This document shows positions 49,511-59,421 of a stretch of 64,000 nucleotides of DNA, piece after piece. The notes below the pieces were generated by a model. That model was not told the DNA's origin. It saw only the letters and a list, made by a program, of their open reading frames with translations, and did not search any database. A program made the position numbers and the translations under genes. The stretch lies in contig CP012821.1 in assembly GCA_001936135.1 (NCBI GenBank), positions 1,054,001-1,118,000 of the forward strand. Direction: 5' to 3'. The DNA comes from Saccharomycopsis fibuligera x Saccharomycopsis cf. fibuligera. Taxonomy: Eukaryota; Ascomycota; Saccharomycetes; Ascoideales; Saccharomycopsidaceae. Numbering within the stretch: position 1 is the first letter of the stretch; every line of letters starts with the position of its first letter.

Positions 49511-51559
49511 TCACAAGCGAATCTGCTGGCTTTTGATTTTTTCCCAAACCTGCTCCGTCAATTCCTCGTACTTGGCCCCGTTGAACCAGTAAATCGTTTC
49601 GTCGCCGTCTCTGCCCCGAGGCAACACTTCGTTCTTGTAGTAATACTTGACAATCTTGTGAGTGTCTGTGGTCTTGAAACTACGGACGAGCTTCAAAAAG
49701 ACCGGGATACTGTACTTGGGCAAGTTCGCCACAACATAGCTCGACAAGTCTTGGAGCAACCCGTCAAGCTGCTGTTTTGAGGTGGGGCTGAACACCGAGT
49801 CTGGGTTTTTTGGCTTGGCTACCGCGTAGCCGGCCCGGCCTTCGTAGTTCTCAAGCTTCAACCCGACAACGATGGCGTTTTCAAAAAGGCTGGAGTATAT
49901 GAGCTGCATCTCGACTTCGTTGGTAGAAACGTTTTCCGACTTCCATCTGTACGTGTCGCCAAGCCGGTCGATGAAGTAAAACAAGCCGTACTTGTCCTGT
50001 TTGATCAAGTCGCCGGTCTTCATCCAGCAGTCCCCCTTTTTGTAAACGTCTCTAATTATCTTGTTGCTGGTTTCCTGGTGGTCGTTGGCGTAGCCCTGGA
50101 AATCAACGTAGGGCTTCTTGGGTCTGGTTATTCTGAAAAGCAACTGGCCCGGCTCGCCAACCTCGGGCTCCCGGCAAAGTCCCGTCTTTGGATCCCGGTA
50201 AATCTCCTCGTTATCCATCTTCACTAGCCTTTGCTGGAAAGACAAGATGTAGTTGATGATTGTGCCGTAGTTGCGACATGCGCCGATCCCGAAGTTCCCA
50301 ACTTGGAAGCTAGTCGTGGCAATCGGTGCTTCGGTAGAGGCAAAGAATTCCCCAATAGCCGCAATATTGAACCTTTGTTTGAAATTTTGCCAGATATCCT
50401 TCCGAAGCCCATTGCCGTATGCTACTTGAACCCTGTGATTCTGCTCATACTGCGGATCTTCTGGCCTGTTTAGCAAGTACCGGCAAATCTCCCCGACGTA
50501 CTGGATATGCGATGCTTTGCTCAACCGGACTTGTGTCCAATAGCTGCTGGCGCTGAACTTATCGGTGATGGCAATACACCCTCCTTGGCTCCATGTGGGA
50601 AGCAATCCGAGAATTCCGGCAGTCGAGTGGTATAGCGGCATAGCAGTGAACACCGTTGAGTCTTGAGTAATGCGGACAATCCGGCCATAAAGACTAGTTC
50701 CAAGGTCAATTTTACGCCAGCTCATGATGGCAGCTTTGGGCAATCCAGTAGTTCCGGAGGTGAAAATGTAACATCCGGCAGACCATGGCTTATCGTCGCG
50801 ATTACGCAATGTGTCAGGTAGCCTGAACTTATACGCATTGGGGTCATTCACCGTTTTGTCAATGATTTCTTGCTCGTTGATGAACTGTAGTTCAAGTTGC
50901 GGGAGCTCTTGCCTAATGAGGTCATAAGTAGTGGTTGGCTGATTAGTTTTGGCATCGTAATAGATCGTGCTTTTAGTTTCCTCGTCAATAAACAACTGCG
51001 AGATAGATGCCACTTTGATGGAGTGGGCTAACGGATGAGAGTTAACGTTATAATTGATGAATGCTGGTTTGGCCCCAATGTTCCATAGCGCAAACCAATA
51101 AAACAAGAATATTGGTTTGTTATGGATCGCAACCCCAATAGTGTCGCCAGGCTTGATATTGTACTGGTTTACCAATATATACGACAACCTCAAGATAATG
51201 TCGTATAGCTGCTGGTAGGTGTATTTCTCCACGGTGAAATTAGAATCGACTTTCGGACCCAATTTTTTATCCAAAGCATTGGAAACATAAATGAGTGCCA
51301 ACTTGCTAGGATCCCGTTTAGTTTGCTTATGGACTTGATGCTCGAAAATGTACCAGTAGTTCAATTTATGGCAAAGCAAATAGTACCCGTAGTTGCAAAC
51401 CGCTTTGACAAAATATGGGATAATATACCAGTCGTCGGAAATGCGATGGGCGTTGTCAATGGCGATCCATGAGGCGTGGAGGTAGTTGAGAATATAAAGC
51501 ACAACCGCGGTGGCACGAGCGGAGGCCTTGGAGAACACTGACAGAAGAATGTTGCTCAT
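49511..51559 (-). CDS. FAT1: very-long-chain acyl-CoA synthetase / fatty acid transporter Fat1
   Basis: A 682-residue member of the FATP/VLACS branch of the AMP-binding superfamily. It activates very-long-chain fatty acids to CoA esters and assists fatty acid import. The N-terminus has hydrophobic segments (about 1-65) suited to membrane association. The ATP/AMP motif FTSGTTGLPKAAIMSWRK lies at about 266-283. The VLACS signature region around DRLGDTYRWKSENVSTNEVE follows in the C-terminal half, and YRW-K(S/G)ENV is diagnostic for FATPs. The end is IRL, a weak match to the peroxisomal PTS1 (Fat1 of S. cerevisiae ends similarly). The open frame extends to a GTG ten codons upstream; the first ATG is at 51559. 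Base composition is GC-richer than in most neighbours. Confidence 0.95.
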   Translation of the reverse strand: MSNILLSVFSKASARATAVVLYILNYLHASWIAIDNAHRISDDWYIIPYFVKAVCNYGYYLLCHKLNYWYIFEHQVHKQTKRDPSKLALIYVSNALDKKLGPKVDSNFTVEKYTYQQLYDIILRLSYILVNQYNIKPGDTIGVAIHNKPIFLFYWFALWNIGAKPAFINYNVNSHPLAHSIKVASISQLFIDEETKSTIYYDAKTNQPTTTYDLIRQELPQLELQFINEQEIIDKTVNDPNAYKFRLPDTLRNRDDKPWSAGCYIFTSGTTGLPKAAIMSWRKIDLGTSLYGRIVRITQDSTVFTAMPLYHSTAGILGLLPTWSQGGCIAITDKFSASSYWTQVRLSKASHIQYVGEICRYLLNRPEDPQYEQNHRVQVAYGNGLRKDIWQNFKQRFNIAAIGEFFASTEAPIATTSFQVGNFGIGACRNYGTIINYILSFQQRLVKMDNEEIYRDPKTGLCREPEVGEPGQLLFRITRPKKPYVDFQGYANDHQETSNKIIRDVYKKGDCWMKTGDLIKQDKYGLFYFIDRLGDTYRWKSENVSTNEVEMQLIYSSLFENAIVVGLKLENYEGRAGYAVAKPKNPDSVFSPTSKQQLDGLLQDLSSYVVANLPKYSIPVFLKLVRSFKTTDTHKIVKYYYKNEVLPRGRDGDETIYWFNGAKYEELTEQVWEKIKSQQIRL

Positions 51560-51973
51560 TTGTGGTGAGATGCTGATATAAAAAACCACAGCAGCAATTG
51601 TTGTTGGATGTCAATGAGTCAGGAAGAAAAAGAGTGGTTTTTGATCGTGTCTCTGTCTTTGTTTTTGTTTCTTTACTGGGTTGGTGGGCTTGCTGGGATC
51701 ATGAATAGAAAGGAAGGGAAGAGAAGCAGACGGAAGAATGAATACAGTTAACGGTGGAAGAGCTTCATTTCCTCACGTGGATGCATCACCGACTGGGGTA
51801 TATGCAACAGCAGTCAACATCACCGTGCTCCAACACCAGCTGTACATATGTAGTTCCAAACATATTGCGCGTTGTATTCTACAGCACTTTATCCATTAAC
51901 TCGTTGCTTCCCTTTTTCAGCAGTGTGCAGTCACTTGCAATAATTTCTTAACAGACTTCTTCCAGGAAAACTA

Positions 51974-52009
<36 letters not shown>

Positions 52010-52547
52010 GCGATTTCTTATTGTTATATACCGTAAAATCGCTGACTTCAAAGATATTACTTCGGATAGCTGAAACCAATTCAATTGCCGCAAAAAAAAA
52101 TTTTTTTAAAGGCGTAATTTCAATATTATGTAAAATAATACACAATTAATGTCCATATATAGAAAAATGAGAAAAGAAACCAAACTGACGTGACAATAAC
52201 ATCTGTAGTTTTACGGCATCCAAGTCACATCATAATCATAATAAGTATCAACTATTGTGTTGATACATAATCAGTTCTGTAAATCTATTATGTAATATCA
52301 CAGAACGCGATGTAACCAATGTTATTGTAATGCATTATCCTTATTCAATACTCTTAGCTGTATCAACTATATGCTCGGACTCTAAACACTACAAAGTTCC
52401 AAGCAAATTTTCCCCCTTTTCTGTATTTTTGCTTGGAATACGTTTTGACTAGTAATTCAAACATCCGCCAAGAAATAGCAGTCACTCGACCACTGCCAGC
52501 TTCATAAATTCCAAAAATTACAATTAGTCAATAATACAATCAAGCAA
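51560..52547. other. FAT1 promoter and SAC1 downstream region
   Basis: About 1 kb. A CTCACGTGG E-box-like site lies near 51773-51781, and a run of 30 T at 51979-52008. No ORF with an ATG and coding character was seen. Confidence 0.5.
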
Positions 52548-55196
52548 TCAATCAAGCTTTTCGATTCCAGAAAAATTATAATCTTCAGCAACCACATACT
52601 CAAATCCTTCAACTTCAACGTCAGCCTGATCTCCATGCCCATAGCCATAATCTCCTGCACCACCACCGCTACCGCTACCATAACTGACTACTTTCCGTTT
52701 CTTCAAATATCCCAAATCGCACAACTTTGGCCAATTGACAAACTGTACACCATGACTAACCAAAAAGTACAATGAGTAATTTAGCACCGCAAAACAAGTT
52801 CCCAACAAAATCAAATTATTTCTAGTGAAGATGGTTTGTCCACGAGGAAAAAACAATACCGATATGAATAGAGCCAGAGTCAGAAATAATAAATATGGGA
52901 GAGATTGGTATTTAAAGGTACGGGAATCGAGGAATGGCGAAGAACTCAAATTGACGTTCGATGGGTATAGTATCGATGTAGTTGCTGCCGATGATGTTGC
53001 CCCGGTGCCGGATGTTAGTTGTTGAAGATGAGCGTAGGGGGTATACTGGTTATATAAGTTGGCGTTAGCGTTAGTTTGGTGGTGTATTGAAGCACGATTG
53101 CTCAAGTGATTCTTCACGTTGGTTGTGCTTGTACTGGTATTGATGATGTGCCCATTATTGTTATTGTTATTGTTACTATTAATGAATGCTGATGGATCAA
53201 AACTGGCACTAAGATTACCATGTCCATTACCATTGCCTGCATTGTTTTCTTCACCAGCGACAGTAACATACTTCTCATATCGCGCCACATCGATCGAATT
53301 GTTATACAATGATGGCTGGAAATTCCCAAGAAACAAGTCATAAGCATCTTGTCTATATCCATCAGTAAAGTTATTCTTAGCATACCTAAGCAACGAATTA
53401 ATCAAATCTTTGACTGCTCCGTTGATGGTGCGTTTGCCTGTCCGGGTGAAATCAGACTTCAAAGCGCTAGTACCACTATATGCTTTACTAATATAGTTTC
53501 CATTCAAAGTCCATATTTCGTTGAAAATTCTAGTAAAGCTGTGTGGGTTAGTCAGCACATTGCTAGATGGAGTAGCGGTGATTGCGGCAGTGGAAAGATC
53601 ATTTTTCTCAAGTTTATCATAATCAATCGCTGTTAATTTTTCATCGGTATAATGGAAGTCAATGCTGGCAAGTTGTTGTTTAAGCACCCATTTTCCAATG
53701 ACGCTTTGTACAACATTAGTCCGATCAAGGCAATCCATACAGTTGGAACGAATAATGTTTCTTTGTACCGAAATTACATCAAAGTTTGATGGTGCCGGAT
53801 TAGAAGATTCAAATTGAACTTGGAAATAATCTTTATTAGAAAATTGTCGTTGTTGTAGTTGAGTAAGCAATAATTTCACATTGGAAAAATTAAGCTTTTT
53901 GCAATGATCGTGGAAATCAAAATATATATAGTCAATCTTTGTCGAAGAGACCAGTTTTTCCGTAGCAACGCCATTCTTCCAGTTTTCTCTTCTCTTGCTT
54001 ACATTATTACTTGTCCCTGACTCGAAATCATTATCAATCAATTGATTAATAGTTGACTCAAACGCGCTTTTTATGGGCAATTCGTGACCTTTGCTGTTAA
54101 CCAAGTTGACAACGTACACTTTATCACAATCGTAATCATTGAAAAGTGACTTGAAATGCAAATACGATGAGTTCACATTAAGATTTCTGCTAACAGCTAA
54201 TTGAGGCTTGTATTGCAAATTATTAATTTCTGCCCAATGCAAAGGAATAGAACCTCTAATTTGCAAAAATGAAAGCACATTGACCAAATTATGCGCAATC
54301 TTGTCTTTGGTGTTATTATCTTTGAAATGAGCATCAGGATTATTGCTGGTGGCCACCACTATTTGCTCAGTTTCGTTGAAATTGGCAACGTTACCATTAT
54401 TGTCAATTCCGCGTCTGAAGTATCTTGTTCCTGCACGAAACTTACTTCGCCTGGATATTATTCCCAAGTATACCTGTTGCTGCTTTTGACCACTAATGCC
54501 ATCTTCGGCAGATTGCAATTTGTTGAAACTGGCGTAGCCATAAATCAAAGGTACAACAAAGTCTGCAATTTGAGGAGAACGAGAAAGTAACTGAAGTAAC
54601 TCGCTAAGCAAATACTGATTCCAAAAAAACTTTGAATTAAAATTTTGGAGCAAATACAAGTTTATTGGCAGTGGGCGAAGCGACGTCAAGTTAGCCAATG
54701 CAGTCGTCTTGTCTTTGCCCTTGTTGTTATTATCTTCATCGTCAATGCCTAAAGAATAAGTTGACTGAAAATTATTGGACAAGTCCAAGGTTTGGGAGTA
54801 AAGCAAACTGGCTTGGCTTAAATGGTACTTAAGCAACTTCAAGTACGCATGATCATCATCTAGTGCTCTTTCGGCAACAAGTAAATTATCCAACTTAATG
54901 GGTAAAAAAGTCACTTTTGCCACACGATGCACATTATTGCCATATAATGTAGCCTGTAATGCGGCTTGTTGCAACAATATTATTTGCCTGGAGGCATTGA
55001 GGCCAACTATACCAAGAATAGCCACGCAATGATGGATACTGCTGTTATGAAATGCACTAAAATAATAATTGTAATGACTATATTGAGAGTCGTCTGGAGT
55101 AATGAGGGTGCAAGAAAAAGCGTCAATTCTAAGAATGGGGCCGGTGCTTTTGAATAGATACACGTTTTCCGAGTAGCGTGTATAGTAAAGTGACAT
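52548..55196 (-). CDS. SAC1: phosphoinositide phosphatase Sac1, long form
   Basis: An 882-residue SAC-domain phosphatase. The catalytic CX5R(T) motif is CMDCLDRTN with C486 as nucleophile. Upstream are SAC-domain segments ISRRSKFRAGTRYFRRGID and RGSIPLHWAEINN. Near the C-terminus are two hydrophobic helices (LPYLLFLTLALFISVLFF and NLILLGTCFAVLNYSLYFLV), followed by a cytosolic KKRK. Sac1 dephosphorylates PI4P at the ER/Golgi. S. cerevisiae Sac1 is 623 residues. The extra length here comes from Asn/Ser/Thr-rich insertions, notably about 645-755 before the membrane helices, other loops, and a Gly/acidic C-terminal tail. The frame reaches a TTG three codons upstream; the first ATG is at 55196. 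No CTG-decoding conflict affects the active site. Confidence 0.92.
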   Translation of the reverse strand: MSLYYTRYSENVYLFKSTGPILRIDAFSCTLITPDDSQYSHYNYYFSAFHNSSIHHCVAILGIVGLNASRQIILLQQAALQATLYGNNVHRVAKVTFLPIKLDNLLVAERALDDDHAYLKLLKYHLSQASLLYSQTLDLSNNFQSTYSLGIDDEDNNNKGKDKTTALANLTSLRPLPINLYLLQNFNSKFFWNQYLLSELLQLLSRSPQIADFVVPLIYGYASFNKLQSAEDGISGQKQQQVYLGIISRRSKFRAGTRYFRRGIDNNGNVANFNETEQIVVATSNNPDAHFKDNNTKDKIAHNLVNVLSFLQIRGSIPLHWAEINNLQYKPQLAVSRNLNVNSSYLHFKSLFNDYDCDKVYVVNLVNSKGHELPIKSAFESTINQLIDNDFESGTSNNVSKRRENWKNGVATEKLVSSTKIDYIYFDFHDHCKKLNFSNVKLLLTQLQQRQFSNKDYFQVQFESSNPAPSNFDVISVQRNIIRSNCMDCLDRTNVVQSVIGKWVLKQQLASIDFHYTDEKLTAIDYDKLEKNDLSTAAITATPSSNVLTNPHSFTRIFNEIWTLNGNYISKAYSGTSALKSDFTRTGKRTINGAVKDLINSLLRYAKNNFTDGYRQDAYDLFLGNFQPSLYNNSIDVARYEKYVTVAGEENNAGNGNGHGNLSASFDPSAFINSNNNNNNNGHIINTSTSTTNVKNHLSNRASIHHQTNANANLYNQYTPYAHLQQLTSGTGATSSAATTSILYPSNVNLSSSPFLDSRTFKYQSLPYLLFLTLALFISVLFFPRGQTIFTRNNLILLGTCFAVLNYSLYFLVSHGVQFVNWPKLCDLGYLKKRKVVSYGSGSGGGAGDYGYGHGDQADVEVEGFEYVVAEDYNFSGIEKLD

Positions 55197-55995
55197 AGTT
55201 AACAAGGGAGCGACTAATGTATATGGTAACTGGCTCTAAAGGGACTGTGTAGATCAGGTTCCACGTATGCCAATGTTCATGGCCTTTGAAGGGATTTTAA
55301 ATATTTTTGATTTGTTTTCGTTTTTTCTATCGCAGACAGAAACGCCCGCCACAACGGTACTGCATCTCGTATGAAACTTATAAAAGGAATCGTCCACAAC
55401 AGAAGAACACCAGGAAGGGGTTTTTCACACACAAAGCTACAGAAGTAACCAATGCTTGCAATAAGTTTTCCTACTAAGTTGTGTGTTCCATTGAGATATG
55501 GAATCCACTGTTTGGCTTATACATCTGGATCTATAATGCATGTAAGTGCGTGTATCACAGGTATGGTGCATGTACCCGCATTTCATATCAAAAACAGTAA
55601 ACACCCAGAAGCATCAGTAATATCAATAATATCAACAAACTGTTTAAATTGAAGTTTATTTTTAATTTTACCAAGAAGCAAAATTTCTGAAGCCATTAAT
55701 CAATGAAAATTATAGCATCTATGATAAGAGGCTACTTTTTATACCCCCTATTGCAAGGACAGCCAACTGCAACTTGTAAGCCCCTGTATTGGCGGTGCTC
55801 CCCAATTGTGGGTCTGTCTCATATCTTAACATACATGAATGCTCTTGCCAAGTTGAGCACATATAAAACCACGTTATCCCAGCATACAGACACACATCAC
55901 AGAAACTTCTCATTGTTTTAATTTTTTGAGAGTTCCGTTATGTCACCATATCAAATTTCAATTGAAACTTTCCAACTAATACGAATACCACCGCA
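55197..55995. promoter_or_regulatory. divergent promoter SAC1 / secreted protein gene
   Basis: About 0.8 kb between divergent genes. TATAAAA at 55862-55868 lies about 128 bp before the ATG of the secreted protein and is a good TATA candidate. Nothing else was recognised. Confidence 0.5.
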
Positions 55996-56883
55996 ATGAT
56001 TCTCTACCAAATCAATAATTTCTTCACCACCTTAACTTTATTAATATCCATCACTCATACCCTTGCCAAATCTACAAAGCTTTCTACATCCACTTCCTCA
56101 TCCTTAAAATCAACTAGCGCTTCAAGCTCTAATATAATCAAAAATTCCACAGCGCGTGATGCAGGAGCGGCAGAAACTCTTTTTATCTTCACCGCGTACT
56201 CTCAACTAATCACCTCCACTCAACTTACCAAATCAAAACTCTTCAGCACTTCCATCGCCAATGGTAAACGCCCCACCGACTCTGCCAATACTGTCGCATT
56301 ACTTCAAAGCATTCTCAAAGCCACGCACCCAAACATTACCTCGACTCAAAAGAAACTCGTCAGTAAAGTGACGCTGAGCATGATTTCCACAGACACTACC
56401 GCTTTACAAAAACAATGTTTTAGCAAGAGTAATGGCGGTTTCAATGCAGCATTTGATTATAATGGAGTATTATATGATGGTATAAAGACATACAAAGGAG
56501 CAATGGAAACCTTAAGTGCGGAGTTGCCTCATTTGATCTTCTCAGTTCTGAAGTCCCAACGTCAACAATACGTCAAGAAATTAGCTAGTTATGCTAGGCA
56601 GTTTAGTCGTGTGAGGTACTCAATGTTGAAAAACGCTGCAACGGAAGCGGGCAAAAACGGAGTTGAAGTGCTACTGAAACATGGTATCGACCTCAGTGAT
56701 GATAAGTTTTATGTTAAATTCACTAGCAGTTCAAACTATTCTGATTTGAAAAGTGCGATCAAGGCAGTTAATAAGGAGCTTGGTAGTGGCAGCAAATTGA
56801 ATACTGCGTTGGTGCGGAATGCACAAACTGCTACCGAGATTTATGAACGATTGAGTGATATTCAAGATGGTGAAGCAACTTAA
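55996..56883 (+). CDS. secreted protein of unknown function
   Basis: A 295-residue protein that I do not recognise. The first 24 residues (MILYQINNFFTTLTLLISIT and onward) look like a signal peptide, followed by a short Ser/Thr/Lys-rich region (about 25-60). The rest is a soluble-looking region of mixed helices. It has one Cys (in KQCFSKS) and a few N-glycosylation sequons. A repeated basic pattern occurs around RQQYVKKLASYARQFSRVRY. There is no hydrophobic C-terminus, so a GPI anchor is unlikely and secretion to medium or wall is possible. The start is supported by the signal peptide and a TATA box about 128 bp upstream. It has no family match by eye; it may be lineage-specific. In-frame CTG codons would be read as Ser. 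Confidence 0.7.
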   Translation: MILYQINNFFTTLTLLISITHTLAKSTKLSTSTSSSLKSTSASSSNIIKNSTARDAGAAETLFIFTAYSQLITSTQLTKSKLFSTSIANGKRPTDSANTVALLQSILKATHPNITSTQKKLVSKVTLSMISTDTTALQKQCFSKSNGGFNAAFDYNGVLYDGIKTYKGAMETLSAELPHLIFSVLKSQRQQYVKKLASYARQFSRVRYSMLKNAATEAGKNGVEVLLKHGIDLSDDKFYVKFTSSSNYSDLKSAIKAVNKELGSGSKLNTALVRNAQTATEIYERLSDIQDGEAT

Positions 56884-57378
56884 AAAACGGCAAAGTGATT
56901 GTTTTGGAAATAGATACTAACAAAAAATAAGATATTTAGAAGGATGTGTTTATCTTTTTAATAAAACGCATTCATTGAGTAGTCGCTGTTTTCCTTAACA
57001 TTGGAACTTTTTCACGCAAACATGAAAAAAAAAAAAATAACTTCTCAAGCTAGGACTCTTAGAGTTCAATGTTTTTAATTTTTTCTTCTGTATTATTAGC
57101 AATGTTTATATGATTTACGAGTTTTATAAATATAAGATAAAAGTAACATTCATTTAGTGACAACAAGCAATAACAACCTTTAACTACAGATGCAGACAAA
57201 TGGTTACATCGAGAAATACAACTTCCCCCAGTAAAAATTCAGAAACTTGCATAATGTAAAACAGTAACTTTTGGCAAATCACCAAGTTTTTGTGTCACAT
57301 TTTAACATGAGGTTAAAGCAAAATAGCATATTCATTACATTGGCAAAATACGCATCATGAAAAGTGTAGCAAAAAAAT
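56884..57378. other. convergent intergenic region secreted protein / oxygenase
   Basis: The 3' flanks of two convergent genes. AT-rich, with a TACTAAC at about 56915-56921 that I do not interpret as a branch point, because no donor lies upstream in the gene. Confidence 0.5.
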
Positions 57379-58647
57379 CTAAGCAGCAACCTTTTGAGCT
57401 TCAATTTTTTCAGCTCTAGCCCTTTCATTGTTTTTTGAGTCAATGAAACTAACTAACGTACTTCTCCCAAGCAAGGCCACATTACCTGTGGTATCAGTAT
57501 TATCCTTTCTATTAAAATACCCAATCTTTTCATCGAACCACTGTCTAAAAGTAATTGGTTCTAATCCCTCATTTTTCTCATGTTCTTCAACGACATCTGG
57601 ATAGCCTTCTTTGAGCAATCTTGCCACTTTAGGTGAATTTACGCTACTTGAATGCAACACTGTATCATTAGAAGGATCACTGAATAAAATAATCACACTT
57701 CTTTTGTATTGTTGCTGATCTGCAGGTGGGGCAACGACCCTATGTAATGCACTTTTGAAGTATCCTCCACTTAAAAATTTCAACGAGTCACCAATATTGA
57801 CAATAAGCGCATTGGGGGTATGACTGACATAGGTCCATTTTCCTGTGGCATAATCCCTAATTTGTAGTGCTAAAATGGGCTGGGAGTAAATAAACGTCAA
57901 TCCAGTACTATCTGAATGTCCTCTTGACCATGTCCCATTGGTCTTATTGATATATTCTTTATCCAATTCATGATACAACAAGAATCTAGCTCCACCGCCA
58001 CCACTCTTCTCAACATCATTCTTATGGACTGCCCAATGGTTAGCCCAAAGTTGGCCCTCTGGGATTTCTAAGATCAAATCAAACAAAGTCAAAATTTTTC
58101 TCAAAACTTCATTATGCAAAAACTGAAAATAATGAGCAATCTCTGGCAAATGGTCCCTGATAACTTCCGGATACTTGAATCGATTATATAAAATGTCGTC
58201 ATGTAAAAAATGGCGAAAATTGAAGAATTCAACACGATCCTTAACCCCATCCTGAATATACCAATACGTATGAGGCTTATATCCAGTGCCTCTAATAACA
58301 CCAACCCGACGTTCTCTGTCCTCTTCAATGACCTGAGTACCGGCTAAATATTCGCCTCTTTTTTGTTCCTCGGGGAGTTCAAATGCAGATTGAGCAATGC
58401 TGCGAAGTAAGTCGAATTCTGTCTCTGGAATTCCATGGCCCACAAGTTTGAAAAACCCGTATGTAGTGACTGCATGTTCAAGCTGAGCTGCAAGTTTTTG
58501 ACGGGTCGGTAACCCTTCAGGGCCATCTTGATAAGTGGAGAGATCAAGGGCTTCGAGGGCAACTGTTTCTACTGGCTCTTTTGTCTCTGGAGCATCTATA
58601 AATGGACGAAGGGTGTAACTTTTCTTGGCTTTGCTAGTACTTGACAT
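57379..58647 (-). CDS. 2-oxoglutarate/Fe(II) oxygenase, second copy
   Basis: A 422-residue paralogue of the enzyme at 34607-35836, with the same DIOX_N (TTYGFFKLVGHGI) and jelly-roll domains. Fe ligands are H244 and D246 (RGHSDST) and H302 (LHRV); the 2OG-binding residues are R316 and S317-V318 (KRSVI), so the canonical RxS/T is RxV-like and slightly different from the first copy (RST). The C-terminus is longer, with a charged linker. An upstream in-frame ATG at 58779 would add 44 residues, mostly hydrophobic. I reject it because the paralogue starts near the shared RPFI(D/E)AP segment, although a membrane-anchored form cannot be excluded. TATATAAA lies about 177 bp upstream of 58647, near 58824-58831. 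Confidence 0.88.
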   Translation of the reverse strand: MSSTSKAKKSYTLRPFIDAPETKEPVETVALEALDLSTYQDGPEGLPTRQKLAAQLEHAVTTYGFFKLVGHGIPETEFDLLRSIAQSAFELPEEQKRGEYLAGTQVIEEDRERRVGVIRGTGYKPHTYWYIQDGVKDRVEFFNFRHFLHDDILYNRFKYPEVIRDHLPEIAHYFQFLHNEVLRKILTLFDLILEIPEGQLWANHWAVHKNDVEKSGGGGARFLLYHELDKEYINKTNGTWSRGHSDSTGLTFIYSQPILALQIRDYATGKWTYVSHTPNALIVNIGDSLKFLSGGYFKSALHRVVAPPADQQQYKRSVIILFSDPSNDTVLHSSSVNSPKVARLLKEGYPDVVEEHEKNEGLEPITFRQWFDEKIGYFNRKDNTDTTGNVALLGRSTLVSFIDSKNNERARAEKIEAQKVAA

Positions 58648-59421
58648 AACTAATAAAATAGGATGGGATATAACAAAATAGAAATTGAATGCAGCCAACA
58701 GAGCCAATTGATAAAGAAAGTAAAACAAGATAAAAGAAAAGATTACTTGACGAAAACAATTGATAAAAACAAACCGCATCTACATATCAATACTCTTGTC
58801 GAGACTTATGTCAAGTGATACCATTTATATACCCCGAGCCAGCTATGGTAGCCACAGCCAGAAGCTCGCCAATGTCGAAAGAGCACATGCGATGCTGCAC
58901 TATGCAGGATGCGGCGATCCTTACTGTGGTGGTTTTTCCTTGAAAGGTACCGATGATACGGGTCAATGAATGTCTCACATTTTTTAGCGATAGTTATTTG
59001 CTTGCAGATGAGCAACTAAAATAGTCTATAGGTACAGCTTGAACGAGCTTTTTTATGAGATCAGGTTAAAACTGAGTTAATGCCAGGAATGATAATATAT
59101 AGGAAAGAGTAAAAATAATACAAACACACGAGGGTTTAAAATGAAGTTGAAACGAAACAAGGGGCAAAAGTAAAACGGAACGGGTGTGAGAGATAATACT
59201 TAACCATTGTGAGAAAATTGAAAATAGGAAAAAAATCAAGACTTGAAATTTGAAAACAAAATAAAAAAAAAAAAAAAAAAAAAAAAGAGAAAGGAGAAAA
59301 CAAAACAGCCACTGTGAACACATACATAGTATTGCTAGATAGAAATGAGATAAGTAGTAAAGGGTTGAGTCGTTGTTATTTTGATGAGTCGTTTAAACAG
59401 GATAAAAATCGTAAGCACCCC
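58648..59421. promoter_or_regulatory. oxygenase promoter and CCC1 downstream region
   Basis: The TATA box of the oxygenase (minus-strand TATATAAA, 58824-58831) lies here. A run of 24 A occurs at 59263-59286. No gene was recognised. Confidence 0.5.
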
